From Rostratula benghalensis (Eukaryota; Chordata; Aves; Charadriiformes; Rostratulidae), in assembly GCA_013399305.1 (NCBI GenBank), contig VXAI01000161.1, positions 467,578 through 531,577 on the forward strand: DNA of 64,000 nt, given 5' to 3'. The position numbers and the translations under genes were made by a program. The stretch's first letter is position 1; each line of letters starts with the position of its first letter. The notes under the pieces were generated by a model. The model worked only from the letters and a program-made list of their open reading frames with translations. It did no database searches and was not told the DNA's origin. Shown here one piece after another: positions 24,978 through 37,697 of the stretch.

Positions 24978-25206
24978 CATAGAATCACATAATAGGGGTT
25001 AGAAGGGACCTCTGGAGATCATCTAGTCCAACCCCCCTACCCAAGCAGGTCCACCTGTAGCAGGATGCACAGGATTACATCCAGGCAGGTTTTGAATATC
25101 TCCAGAGAGGGATACTCCACAACCTCTCCAGGCAGCCTCTTCCAGTGCTCTGGAACCCTCAAGAAGAGAAGTTTTTCCTCACATTCATGTGGAATTTCCT
25201 GTGTCA
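24978..25206 (-). mobile_element. CR1 LINE 3' fragment (short)
   Basis: Begins TCATAGAATCACATAATAGG, followed by AGAAGGGACCTCTGGAGATC and the CAGGTTTTGAATATCTCCAG block, in reverse. Only about 230 bp of the 3' end is present. The CCCAAGCAGGTCCACCTGTA segment marks a subfamily different from its neighbours. Confidence 0.9.
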
Positions 25207-28200
25207 TAGTCCATTCAAATAAAAAGGCTTAGAGTGACCATTTTTAGTTGCATCCGGCACTTCCATACAGCTTGGTCTATGCTACTTGGGGCAAAACCAT
25301 CTCCACCTGTACAGACTCCCAGGCAGCTTCTTAAACTGAGCTCATTATTTGTCAAACTCAAGAAAGTGAGATACACCAGTTTAGACAACCTACAGAGTAA
25401 ATGGGTAGCAAATTACTCTAAAATGCTATTTTCTTTAAATTTCACATGCTTGATAATATCTAAACAGTATCATGTATACCATAAGAGTTACAATAATCGT
25501 GTAATAAAATGAAGAATGTTCCAGGTTTCTCATTTCTTTCTTATTACCTTGTGGGAAATAATGAGAAGACACAAAAGTCAGATCCAGTCAGAGTGAAGGT
25601 TCATTTGGTACAAAGATTTGCATCCCTTCTCAGACAAGTGACTGAAAGTATACTCCTTAGGAAGCATATAAGAAAGACCAAGAATATGTACCTTACTGAA
25701 TCTAAAAGAAAACAAGACAAAGTGACGACGACTGGGATCATTTAAATGGTTAAATAAATCCCAGATAGATTATTCATTTGAGAAGAATTCCTGATAAAAC
25801 CAAAAGCTGCTAATGGGATTTCCACACCACCATAAACCATAACAAAACAAATCACTAGGAACAGCTAACTTACAGCCTGAAGACCTGTACTTTGGACTCT
25901 TCTCTCAGGTATCAGAAACACAGATTTAAATTGCTTTCCTGAGCAATAAAAANAAAGGAGCCAGGGATTTGTATAATTTTGGAGTGTACATTTATAAAAT
26001 TTTTATAGTAACTAAATCAAATTTTGAACTTAATTCTTAAAATGCTGGGCTTGAAGGCAAATCTATACACCCAAGATGCAGAAGGATAAATAGTCTTTAA
26101 TTCTTATACAAAAAGCTGAAAATGCAGTGAACTGAAATTTTCAGTCAGAAAAGTTCTGGTCACAATACCAAAAAATACTATCAGCTACATACTAACAACA
26201 AACATACAGCTAAGCAACTAAGAAATAAGAACTTGGTTGTGTATTGCAGCATTAAAAATGACACTAATTATATGAATTTTTTGCTTTTTTATTATTATTT
26301 CGATGAAGAACCTGGAGCACTCTCTCCGCCTGTCTTCACATCAGAGGTCCTCCAGCCTTCTGATCACTTCAGAAATCAAAGTTTGCCTGTCTGTTCATCT
26401 CATTTAATTTAAAACAAGATTGATTGGGAAGTTGGAAAAGGGTGAGTACCAAAGGAATCACTTCTCTATCATCTCTCAAGGCTTTCAGGAAATTTTGAGT
26501 TTGTCAATTTTTACCTAACTTCTTTATTTTAATTTCTCAGTCTTTTCCTCTTGAAAGGTTCTAACTTGATCACATTAATATATGACAACCTCAAAATTGT
26601 TTACACAGATTTGTAAGTTTCTTTCTTCTGACAGATAACTTGAATTAGTCAGGACTAACTCTTTAGATGCTAATTAACTACCTGTCTTGAAGATAACAGG
26701 GTCGTGGATTCCTTATTTGGCTGTATTCACAGATCCATCACACTATATTCTTCTATCGTCTTCATATGTTGGTTTGTGAGTTTTTATTTATTTTATAGAA
26801 TTTGTACTCCAGGCAAAATACAGATTAATACATATAAAACAAATCTGCCATTACCAAAAAAAACTGTAACATAGCATTACTCTGATACTCTGATCATAAA
26901 ACAGCAATAAAGCCTGAAAGCCCATACCTCATGCAACTGGATATGTTTGTATGGGAAAAGGTAAAAAAGAAAAAAAAAAGTTTTAAAAATGAGAAAGATA
27001 CCATATGGATAAAGACTATTGGAAAATTTTGAATTATAATATGTGCAAATAGAGAACAAGCCACTCGATGGATCAAGAAGTAATGAGAAGTAATGGCAAT
27101 CAATCATGCTATGGACAAACATACGAAAAAAGCTTAACTGGATATTTCACAGGAACCTACAGAAAAGGATATTTGCAGATGTGAAATGTCTGAAAGCAGA
27201 AATTGACAGCCTTTCAAATACTGGTGACTAATATGATATATATATATATATATGTATATATATTTCTTGGAATTTCCTAGGTCTACAAGGAAAAGTGAGC
27301 CATTGGAAAAAAAAGAAGAAATTATTTTGTAAACTGATAAACCTGAGGATGGACGAAGAGGAAATGATGAGTTGAAAGTGTCTTGTTGGTACATACCTCA
27401 AAGATCTAATCTGGATTATGTTAAACACTTACAGAAATACCACTTGGTGTGATAGCAACATAGAGGAGACATGCATTTTTGAAGACAATTAATATTGACT
27501 GTCAAAAACATGTAAGCAAAAACAAAAACACAAACAACCATACTTTATTCTACTTGTGGTTTTGCCACTGCACTGAATGAATTCACTTTGCCTAGTGTTT
27601 GTTCTCATTGCATGTGATTTGCTATTTTCAGTTTGAGTCATGAGATATTACTAATATGTAGATTCTTGTCTATTATTCCCATTTCCCATTTGTTTTTGCT
27701 TTTCCAGTAATTATGACTGCCTCTTAAATTAGGGAAAGAAGGTGTTTAGAATATAATAGCACATAAAAGTTTGTTTTTTAAATGCACTTCTATTGTTGTT
27801 ATTTCTGCTTTGTTCTTGTCCTTGTTACCTAGAATATAATGAACTAATTCTAATTACTTTATTTTTTATTTCCCTGATACTTTCCCAAGTGCAAAAGCAC
27901 CACAATACAAATGCATGCGGTTTTCCCACTACTACAACATAATAAACTCACTTACAGTTCTCTGAAAAGCCAGTGATTTCACCATTTCTGACAGTAATTT
28001 CGTTACTCTTTGACCATTAATTCAATCTTAGTATTTCAGTGTGAGACAGTAGAGGAGTAATTTCTGGGTCTACATTTTTTTAGAGCTATTACTGAGTTGT
28101 CCAGCACTTCAAGAAATATTTATGTGATCAGCTATGAGGCAATTTCCAGTGCTTATTCCCAGATCCTGTTTTAATGACAGACTTCAAAGGTTGTTTATGG

Positions 28201-28741
28201 AGCCTAGAAGAATTGCTAGGAAAGGATACTATTTTTCTTGACAAAATATGTGCGTTTACACACTAATAGTTGTACAAAGACTCACATAACGAGAGTTCAG
28301 CAAGTCAGTACGGTGGACTTTGAATAGCACTAAGAAATTCATTCATCCTTTAGGAACATGGATTTTAAAGAGCTAATTTCTCGGGTTTTTTTAAATTTTC
28401 AATTTTTATCCCCCCCCCCAAAAAATAAAAAAGTTTTAACTACTGGCAATTGAACATTAAAAAACCCCAACAAATCACTAAGCTTATGTATATTTATTAA
28501 AGACTTAATGCATTTATATTTAGAAAGGAAATTAGTAATGCTGGTTAGGTAATAAGATTGCACACATCAAACTCATTGTAAGACAATTTACCTTAAGAAA
28601 AATAAAGCCAGAGAAAAGGTTTCAGTCTTTAGTCACATTTGTAGGTAACATTAATTAATGTCTGATATATATCTCCATAAGTTTTGGAAGAGTCTTTCAG
28701 CTCTAAAGTACACCCAACTAAAAAAGAACAACATGGTCTTT
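25207..28741. other. AT-rich unique DNA
   Basis: No gene is recognised. A single N lies at 25953. A (TA)n run sits at about 27235-27264. A short exon-like segment on the minus strand (25874-25938) is discussed under findings. A C10 run lies at 28410-28419. Open frames are short and partly created by the TA repeat. Confidence 0.45.
27235..27264. repeat. (TA)n microsatellite
   Basis: Alternating T and A over about 30 bases, broken once by a G. It reads as an Ile/Tyr-rich frame in translation, which is an artefact. Confidence 0.85.
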
Positions 28742-29080
28742 TGTTCACTCCCCTCCAGAGGTGGGACAAGGAGGAGAAAGAGAAGAAAAAGGCAAAACTT
28801 GTGGGCTGAGATTAAGGCAATTTAACAGAACAGCAAAGAAAAAAAAGCCAACAACAACATTGATGGAGGAATATAAAAACCATGATTGACGTACTACTGC
28901 TCACTGACCAGAACCTCAATCATGGTCTGCTCCCCAGCAGTGATTTCTGCCCTTCCCATCCCCATCCAGCTGCCTGGCTATATACTGACTGTTGCATCAC
29001 ATCATATCAGATACACTTGTGGCTGTGTCCCATCCCAGCAATTTGTGAAAATTAACCTTATCCCTTCAGGAACCAGGCCA
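28742..29080 (+). mobile_element. Old avian ERV LTR fragment
   Basis: It follows the order of the LTR type better preserved at 58458-59185: TTCACTCCCCTCCAGAGGTGGGA near the left (compare CACTTCCCCATGGTGGGATG), a GTGGGCTGAGATTAAGGC block, a GGCTGTGTCCCATCCC block and finally GAAAATTAACCTTATCCC before AACCAGGCC. The copy is heavily diverged and the LTR start is missing. Assignment is from the shared block order and memory of the family. Confidence 0.45.
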
Positions 29081-31699
29081 AGAAAATAAAGCAAAACAAA
29101 GAGGAAAAAAACCCTGCAATAGTTCAATAGTTCAAGAAAAGATGTCAGTGCTGTTTATTTATAGACTACAGGTTTTCTAGGTGCTAAATAAATCATGTTA
29201 ACTGCTCAACTATAGAATTAGTTGGCAGCTGCCTTTGCTTAAGGTTTGAATACAAGAACTCACTGAAAGTATTACTTTAGCTGCACATGATGGCTTGAGG
29301 CATGGAAAGGTACGATATCTAAAGAAATGCCTGGGACAAAGGTGAAATTGAAAAGTTAGCACCATTTCTTCAATAAGAGAAGAAACTGATATCTAGGCTG
29401 CACATAAAATGATAAAGGATAAAACTGGATTTGCACACAGAGAATTCAGTGTGACTGTGTGACTCTCATGTCTGAATTCTCTCGATCAGTCATTCTACCC
29501 ATGAACAAGCTACAGCTCGATATTCAAACTGCAATGTTTAACTCGTTCTCCGAGCCTTAAACATACCAAAGGCTTGAAAATTGTTACAACTTTTGTTTTA
29601 AATATATCCACTGGAATGAAATTTAATGTAGGTTTAATTCATTTTGGTACTGAAGTCAGTAGACTGTTACCATCTCTTAGCTTTAAAAAGGGCGTCAGGC
29701 ACTTTCCAGTACCTTGCCCAGTGCTTCTAAACATCTTTCATTGTAAAGTTTGGTCCTTTTCCCAGAAATGCAACCTTTTCTCCATTGCAATTTGTTATTA
29801 GTGTGGCATTTTTATCCAGAGTTGTTCTTTCAGTCCTGACACAGAGTTTACCTTGTTCTTTGCCTTATCTTGATTTTAAGTATTTTAAGAAGTCCTGGAC
29901 AACTTGAAATTTCTTCCGATCCTGAGTGAAAGTTGTATACTATGAAGTACTAGATGGATTCATTGGCTGGTTTCAGCTAAAATTAGAATGCTTAAAATGT
30001 CCAAGTAAACATATTACTTATTAACATAAATATTTCTCAGCCATTGAGAGTACAAGTATTCTGTTTGATTTTCTTGCAATAGTGATTTCTCAGCCACTCT
30101 GAGCGAAGTGAAATTCACAGGATGTCAAGTTTTGTCATTATTTTGTAAAGTTTTCTGTCCTGTTTTATAAAATGTGTTTTAGGAGAGTGTCCTTTACCAA
30201 TAATAATATTTGAAATGCTTCTATAGTAATATGTAACATACAGCAATGTCTATTTATAAGGGGTCGATTGTGACAGCATTTGCAGACTACAGTATATGCA
30301 CGGATTTTTAAGTCTTTTGTAGCATATTTTTTTTGTTTATCCTAGGTTTTGTATCAGGCTATAATACTTTTATATTATACCATTTAATTCTTCTTTTTTC
30401 TTTTTTTTTCCTTTTTTTTTTTTTTTCCATGGGAACAGGTGTTACAAATTAATAGAAAAATCTCTTGCAAAATTAAATGCACAAGCATAATGTACTGTGG
30501 CAAGGAATCATAGCTGTTGAATCAAAGTAATTTTTCAGCAGAACCCTCAAATATCTTCTATTTCAAAAACAAATTTAATTTCCTAAGCCCAACTGGTATA
30601 TTTCTAGGGCTCCTCATAAAATGCTTGCAAGCTTGCAAGATTTTACTTTTTTTTTTTGTATTATTATATAATGGAAAAACGTGTATTGTCCGCTTTAGAG
30701 ACGGAAGAATTCTGAACCTTTGTTGATGCCACTTTCCAAAAAATTCCTCTCTAAGCAAAAAACACTGTAAGTTTAAAATTTCAGCAGTTACAGCAAATGA
30801 AAGTGGATCATTTCAATACGTAACTGTTATGCAGCCTTAACTGTAGGGATCATTGCCATGTCTATATGTTTGATTTTCTGAATAGTAAAACACAAAAAAT
30901 TTTGAAATGAAATTTTCATAACACTTTTCAAATAGTGCACATACGGTGTATTACAGACTTTTGAAAAGTACTTTTTCATACAGAGTATTTCTACTTTTCT
31001 ATAATACTTGAATGTAGGCGTCTCATTTGAGCTCTTGTCTGACAGAAGCAGTCAGAATAGAAGAGGGAACAGAAATAGCTGGAGGGTAGCCAATAGGGAA
31101 AAGGAAAGAAAGTATGCAACCTCATAAAATGTCATATAAAGATAGAGATGGTGAAACTGAAAAAAAGATAATACAGGCACAAAAGTATCCATTACTAAGA
31201 AATATTCCCACTTTCCTATATTCCTTGGTTTTCCCTCTTTGCCATCCCTCACTCAGCTTCCTCATCTATTTCTGTATTGTCTGCTGCTGTGTCACATTCG
31301 TACTTTTCCATTACTTTATCCATCTCTCCTTACTTCTCTTACTTTCTCCTGAAGTTATCAACTACTTTATCATTTTAGCTGAGGTTTCAGCAGATATTCT
31401 TTTCACTCTCAAGATTACCTCAGAATCTACTGCCACTCTGCTCCACACCTTTGCTATCAAAGCTTGTTGGTTTGTGCCTTGTAAAAGGACTGTATTCCAT
31501 TTACTTTCTTATATTCTAGGTGTTGGATGTTGGAAACAGTGAAATCAAATATCTTTGAACTCCACCTTTCAACCTGGGCTTCCTATTTCTGTGTTTTCTT
31601 AGCTATGTGACACTTTCTTGATAAGAAATAGAATACTCTAACATCTACAGTTTTCTGAAGGCATGAAATTAAACATTTACCTTATCTTATATAAAGTAG
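29081..31699. other. AT-rich unique DNA
   Basis: No gene is recognised. A long T/C tract lies at 30389-30428. A 142-codon plus-strand frame at 31114-31542 is hydrophobic, Leu/Phe-rich because of a T-rich strand, and has no recognisable domain. Confidence 0.45.
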
Positions 31700-32273
31700 G
31701 GGATCCTGGTGGACACGTGGCAATCCTGGTGGACACCAAGTTGAACATAAGCCAACCATGTGTCCTTGCAACAAAAAGGCTAAATTTTTCCTGGCCTGCA
31801 TTAGGAAGAGTGTTAAGGGATGTGATCCTTCCTCCTTGTTCAGCTCTGCTGAGATGTGTCTGGGGTGCTGGGTCTAGTTCTGTGCTCCCCAGTGCACGAG
31901 ACATGGAGATACTGGACTCACAGCAAAAGGCCACAAAGATGGTTAAGGGACTATCTCTCATATAAGGAGGTTGCAAAGAAGATGAAGCCAGGTTCTTTTC
32001 AGTGATGCCCAGTGACAGGGCAAGAGGCAATAGGCACAAAAAACAGACATGAAATTCCACCTGAACATCAGGAGACAATTCCTCATTGTGAGGGTGTCTG
32101 AGCACTGGCACAGGTTTCCCAGAGAGTTTATGGTGCCTCCCTCCTCAGAGATATTCAAAAGCCACCTGGACGTGGCCTTTGGCAACCTGCTCTAGGTGTC
32201 CCTGCTTGAACAATGGGGTTTGGACCAGATGACCTCCAGGCATCCGTTCCACCTTCAACCATTCTGTGAAACC
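31700..32273 (+). mobile_element. CR1 LINE 3' fragment, plus strand, internally deleted
   Basis: In forward orientation it contains CCTGGTGGACACCAAGTTGA, GGAGATACTGGACTCACAGC, GATGGTTAAGGGACTATC, AACATCAGGAGACAATTCC and the terminal GACCAGATGACCTCC followed by ATTCTGTGA. It encodes remnants of the ORF2 C-terminal region with frame breaks. Sequence expected between ACTATCTCTCATATAAGGAG and GAAGCCAGGTTC is missing. A 14-bp unit ATCCTGGTGGACAC is duplicated at 31703 and 31723. The 144-codon minus-strand frame across it is antisense and meaningless. Confidence 0.88.
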
Positions 32274-32399
32274 AAGATATAGCAGAGGGGGGAAAAATAG
32301 AAACAAATGCAACAAAACATTTTTGGTTGCAGATGGTATTCAGGGAGAGTAGTACATGATTACAAATTGGGGAACCTCCTCCCACTCCTTCTACACTGA
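32274..32399. other. Short spacer between CR1 and LTR fragment
   Basis: About 126 bp of unassigned sequence separating two transposon fragments. Nothing recognisable. Confidence 0.4.
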
Positions 32400-32655
32400 T
32401 CTTGTTTCTCTCACTTCTCTCTGAAAGTTGCCACTGCGCAGCATTTTTAACCCCTCCTTAAATATTCCATAACAGAGATGCTACCACCATCACTGATGGG
32501 CTCAACTTTGGCTTCCATCTTGGAGCTGGCTGAAACCTGTTCTATCCAACCTGGGGGTGGCTCCAGGTGTCTTCTCACAGAAGCCACCTCTGCAACCTCC
32601 TGAAACCGAGACCTTTTCCACATAAACATCTCACTCAGGCCAGCATATACCACAA
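32400..32655 (+). mobile_element. Avian ERV LTR fragment (3' end), second copy
   Basis: The block from CCTTAAATATTCCATAACAG through ATGGGCTCAACTTTGGC and CCATCTTGGAGCTGGCTG matches the end of the LTR fragment at 9203-9612. This copy continues further, through CTTCTCACAGAAGCCACC, toward the LTR terminus. It is in the same orientation as the first copy. Minus-strand reading gives a 68-codon frame, a spurious translation of LTR sequence. Confidence 0.6.
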
Positions 32656-35392
32656 TGTTTTGATCTTTAATAAGAACTCATAGGTATTGTTAGAAGATTT
32701 CAGCAGGCATATTTACAAATGTAGTATGGTGCTGATCATTTTAGGTGGAATCAGGTTTGGTAAAAGATGTTAATTATCTTTGTGATATTATGCCATTATT
32801 ATTACTCAGAAAGCTCTGCAAATGGATGGTGAGAATGATGAATGGGTACAAGCTGTTTATTGAATAAATGAGGTATATATCTTAGTATAAATATATGTAT
32901 GTCTATCTTAGATTCACATGTGGAGTTCCCAGCTGAATGTTGCTGCCCTTTGCTTGCGGTGCTTATTTTTTCTGGATTTCTGACTGCTCATGACGATGAG
33001 CTGTGCTGGTTAACACAGTGTTAAGAACATTCTCTACTCTGGCTTAAGTAGTTCTGTGAGGATAAATAGTACCTGGAAGATGTCCAAATTTAGAGCAGTA
33101 GCTGGTAATTTTTTTACTTATAATTGAAGGTGTGTGAAGTATAAAAGGGGAAAATGTTTGCAAACATATCGTTGAATTTTATAATGAATTTTGCTCTCTA
33201 TGCACACTCTATTACTAGCCATATGTGAAAAATACCAGCAGAATGGAAAGCTATTTTGCCCCATTCATTCTCAAAAAGAGATTCTCAGGTTTTCTACCCT
33301 CTATGTGCAAGAGAAATACATATTTTTTCTGGCTTTGTGTAGAGCACAGGGAAAAGCTATAATGGGAGAAAGCAAAAGAAGGAATAAAAAATTAAAAATA
33401 ATCTTTTACTTGGGTTGGTTTTCTGTGTAAGTTTTCAAACACTGTTACCTCTTATGTCTATAAGATGTAGTACAACCTGGCTATGGTTTTACCTGTAGCC
33501 TCTAGTCAATATGTTACTGAAAATAAAGATAATAAATGATAACTTGTGACAAGTCCATCACCTGGATTCTACAACATTAATAGTTCCTGAATATTCAAAT
33601 AATAGTTGCCATTACCTGAGGCATTATTTGCATTTGGGATTATCTGGGTTATGTTAGTCACCTTTCTTTCATTCACTTTGATCTTTAATCTTTTTAGAAA
33701 ACCATCTATTTTATTTCGATGAACAAGAATATCATTTGCAAGTAATTCACACACTTCAGTGTAATAAGTTAGTGACCACATTGATTTTTTTTTAAAACTA
33801 AATTTAATCTTTCTAAAATCCACTTATTTTTGCTTAACTAGCTTTTCAGGCATTTAAGTATTCTGATATTTGGCAAAGATTAACACTTTGTAAAGTTTTT
33901 TTTCTTAACACTCGATCTTTGATCCCACATGAATTTTCTTAATTTTTTTTTCAAATATATTATTATTTGAAAGAATCAATTATGTGATATGATGAAAGGC
34001 TAGAAAACTGTCTGCAGGTTGCAGCCTTTCAAATTTTAATAACCTGGTCTTTTGCCAGTCCTTATTAAGTAGTGAAAAATACTGACAGGAAGAGGTGGTA
34101 ATATTTTAGAGGAGTGGTAGGTTCATGGTTTTATCACTTCTTATAAATGCCTTGTTTATACTATATCCTTCTTCATGTTTCAAGCACAGAGAGTAGGTAG
34201 GTAGACAAGTAATTTTTGGACTCCAGGACAGACAATAAAGGTGTGAATAGCAAGCAGTGACTGAATCTGCTTGGAAACTAGCTTTACCATTCAACTTAGT
34301 GTTCTTCATGCTTCATTGGCATTTAACAAGAACAGGCTGTCAAAATATTGCATGTGATGTGGTAACTCAGACTCTTGGTGTGCTGGGTTTTTGCAATGGT
34401 GAATACATTGCTCTCAAAAATAACATTACATGCATCAAGGGTTCTTTCTGTACTTGTCCCTAAGAGTAGGAATTTCCGCAAGAGCCATGCAATATTTTGA
34501 AATATTAGAAATATAAGGGGAAGAGAGAAGCAGAGTTTTACAAAGGAGAAATACAGACCATTATTTGATGTGGCTCCAGTGTAGTTCTGCTGATTTTATT
34601 TGTGCAGCTCTTAATTTCTGCCACTAAGCATCTGAAGCACCTCAGTTGCTCCTATAAGCACATCCTTCATCCTATATGTACAAAGTATTTGCTTAGACTT
34701 AAAGTTCAGCTTAAGAGCAGAACAGTGGAAACAGGCTAGTTGTCTGGATTTATGGCTTCAGAGCGGGGTATGGTTTTTATTTTTTGGTTTTGTTGTGTTT
34801 TTTTCTTTAAATAAATATATTTTATATTTTTTATTGTCAACTGAAATTCATAATCTCTTTTGTATAAATATCTGTTCAGTGCTGTCACATAATTTTGAAA
34901 CATTTCTGCTCTCTAAAAGCTGCTTCTATTTATTCCGTCACTGGGTGCAGACTTTTGGACTAAGCTGGAGAATATTTGAGGATTAAGCTTGAGGATGTCA
35001 GCTGTTATATTTGTTTTGTAAATTGAAAATATCCTTCACTCAGTACTCAAACTGACACATAAACCTGACTGAATTCTAATGCACTTGACAGTTAAAATTA
35101 GAGAAGGCCAGAGGGGCCACTTTCAAGTTGCTTCAGGAGTACACTAAAATAGATTATCAGTAGAAGAAAAACTCACATACTTCAAAAATATCTAAGATTT
35201 ATTTTTTTTCCTTTAACAATATGCACAAATGTCAGTATTTAATTCAATGGGATTATTGGAGATAAGCTTGCTTCTGTTACACATTTTATTTTCAAGCCAC
35301 TGTTACATTCTCTGTGTTTTGTGCCATTGCCATACTTCTATTCTCCTTCTGGCTGATACATTAGGTATATTTCTAAGGTGACTGCAGGTTTT
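32656..35392. other. AT-rich unique DNA, no gene seen
   Basis: No gene or repeat family is recognised. Open frames are under 90 codons with no domain. A GTAAGTT donor-like site at 33427 and an acceptor-like GTGTAG at 33342 bracket a lysine-rich open stretch, but the lead-in is weak. Confidence 0.45.
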
Positions 35393-35691
35393 AGAATCAT
35401 AGAATGGTTAGAGTTGTAAGGGACCATAAAGATAATCCAGCTCCAACCCCCCTGCCCTGGGCAGGGACACCTCCCACCAGACCAGGTTGCTCCAAGCCCC
35501 ATCCAGCCTGGCTTTGAACCCCTCCAGGGATGGGGCATCCACATCTTCCCTGAGAAACCTGTTCCAGTGTCTCACCACCCTCACAGGAAAGAATTTCTTT
35601 CTAGTATCTAATCTAAATCTCTTTCAGTTTAAAATTATTACCCCTTGTCCTATCACTGCATTCCCTGACAAAAAGTCCCTCTCCAGCCCTA
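35393..35691 (-). mobile_element. CR1 LINE 3' fragment (300 bp)
   Basis: Begins AGAATCATAGAATGGTTAGA and runs in reverse through CCACCAGACCAGGTTGCTCC and CAGTTTAAAATTATTACCCC to GTCCCTCTCCAGCCCT, where the match stops abruptly. It closely resembles the copies at 20749 and 1087, so it is probably the same subfamily. Confidence 0.92.
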
Positions 35692-37697
35692 TGAGTCCCA
35701 GCTCCACCTCCCCTGTGTGGGGAGAAAGAAGGAAATGAAGGGAGGTAGGAAGGAAGGAGGAGAAGGAGGGAAGAAAATTTAGATTTGCCATGACTTCACA
35801 GCTAGGGGAAGGGATTTAAAATAATTACAATGTAGTTCAGATAGTGTAGTCATGCTCTTTTATGAATATCTCAGACAATCATGAAACACGTGAAGAGAGT
35901 TTGAGAGTGAAAGTAATGTTTTCTAAGAGCTGACAATGAATCTAGAGGAAGGGGAAAAACTGAAAATAACTGCCCAACAAGTTTAAGAGTTGTTTGTATA
36001 CTCAAAAGCATCTCTATTAACAACAGTTATAGATTAATAGAAGATAAAACTCATTTCAATCCTTGCTTACTTTAAGTAAATAATTTACCATATAGGAACT
36101 TCATCAGGCTTTGATATACCTGAAGCAGAACACATTTTTACTTGCCACTAAATTGTTTAAACTTACTATAGCAAAGAAGATAAAAATAGTGCAACAGTTT
36201 TGTGACTTTCCAACCTAAGAAGTGCCAGGATAATATGTGGATAAACTGTTTCATTCAGAATGCAAAAATACACGGATTTTACTGCTGTTCACGAGAAATT
36301 GTGAAGGAGTTGTTTTTCTCTGTTTTCTGGAGGTGGTTTAATTTTTCACTCAGAAACACCTGAGACAGTTTTATTAACTCTTTCAAATTAAATTTCTATT
36401 TTAGTTTTCATCCAGGATGAAAAGGAGTCATATAAAAGGATGACTGAGGGGAAAAAAATCAACCAAAACATAAGTGGGCAAAATATGTGACAATTAAGAT
36501 TAAAAAAGTAAATACAAAAAAGTGATGTCAAAATTACTTCACTGAGCAGATGTGGTGTATTTGTGAGAAACAGAGGTGAGGGAGAGAGAGGGAGAAGAGA
36601 GAAAGGACTAAAATGGAAAAGGAGAAGGTTAACATTTTCTCGCTATTTTGGCCATAATTCCTTAGAGCTTTAGGAGAAGGAGCTGTAGTGACTAGACATT
36701 AAGATGATAAGTGTAGATATGTCCTTAGGAAAGACTTCTAAAGCAGTTGCTACATTTCTGTCTGATGTGTAATTACCTCCAACGAAGGATTACAACTGAT
36801 CACTAGTGTAAGGAAAAAAAGCCAGAGAGAACCTTGGCCTTCCCTGTTCCTATCCCCCTTGAGACTGTTTCTCCAAGTATATAGCAGCGTGTGTCAAATT
36901 CCACACCGTAGTTATGAATTGCAAGTTAGGCAGCTGAGTCAGCAAAAGGGTTTCTTTGTGTCGTTTTCATACTTAACATTTTGTGAAAGGCGAAACACAC
37001 TCTGCCGTGACTCCCTTAATAAAGACAGGTCATGTGTTTCTGAAGTGCATTTTCCCCTGACAAATGCAAATGCTGCTTCCATCCCAACAAGAAGCTCTTA
37101 CATCAAGCCAGGAAATTGTTAAAATAATTGAAATCTTAAGAGTCTAATCAAAGTGTTATTAGAATAGATTAAATTATTACAGGAAAAGAATGAAAAATAA
37201 GAAATTAAGAATACCACTATTGTGGTCTCAGTAATAAATTCTTAATAATGATGCAGTTAAAATTATTGTGCATACACATGCAGTTTCTATTTCTTTGTTC
37301 ATTGTTCTGCTGCCCACTGGGATCTTAAAGTTGATGATTTCTGTCTGCTGGGGTGGGGTACATCAGTTCCTCAAAATCCCTAATACTTCCTAAAGGGAGT
37401 TTAATATTGGTATTTTCTTCCTTCTCCTTTTAGAAAATTATTTAGGGAAATTTTAGCATTCTTGATAAAATACATCATTCTCTTTCTTTATTGGTTCATC
37501 TAGTACAGAGCATTTTATGTATGTTAAATTCTTTTACTTTGTGCTTGATGGGAAACCTAAACCTACTTTTTTTTCCATCTCCAGGTCTGTTTTTTTCTTT
37601 AACTGACCATGAGTGAGCAGTTTATAGGCATGAGACCTCCAGTGCCAGGCCTGTCTGTGACCTGTCTCTTATGCTAGATCCATGATCTTCTCTGCCA
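35692..37697. other. Unique DNA with two polypurine patches
   Basis: G/A-rich patches lie at about 35717-35775, directly after the CR1 fragment, and at about 36571-36607. No gene is recognised in the rest. Confidence 0.5.

Noticed and set aside
31114..31542. 142-codon hydrophobic frame as a membrane protein
   Set aside because: The hydrophobicity follows from a T-rich strand (Phe/Leu codons). There is no signal, topology pattern or family match.
31677..32111. 144-codon minus-strand frame
   Set aside because: It is antisense to a plus-strand CR1 fragment; its length reflects the coding bias of the CR1 on the other strand.
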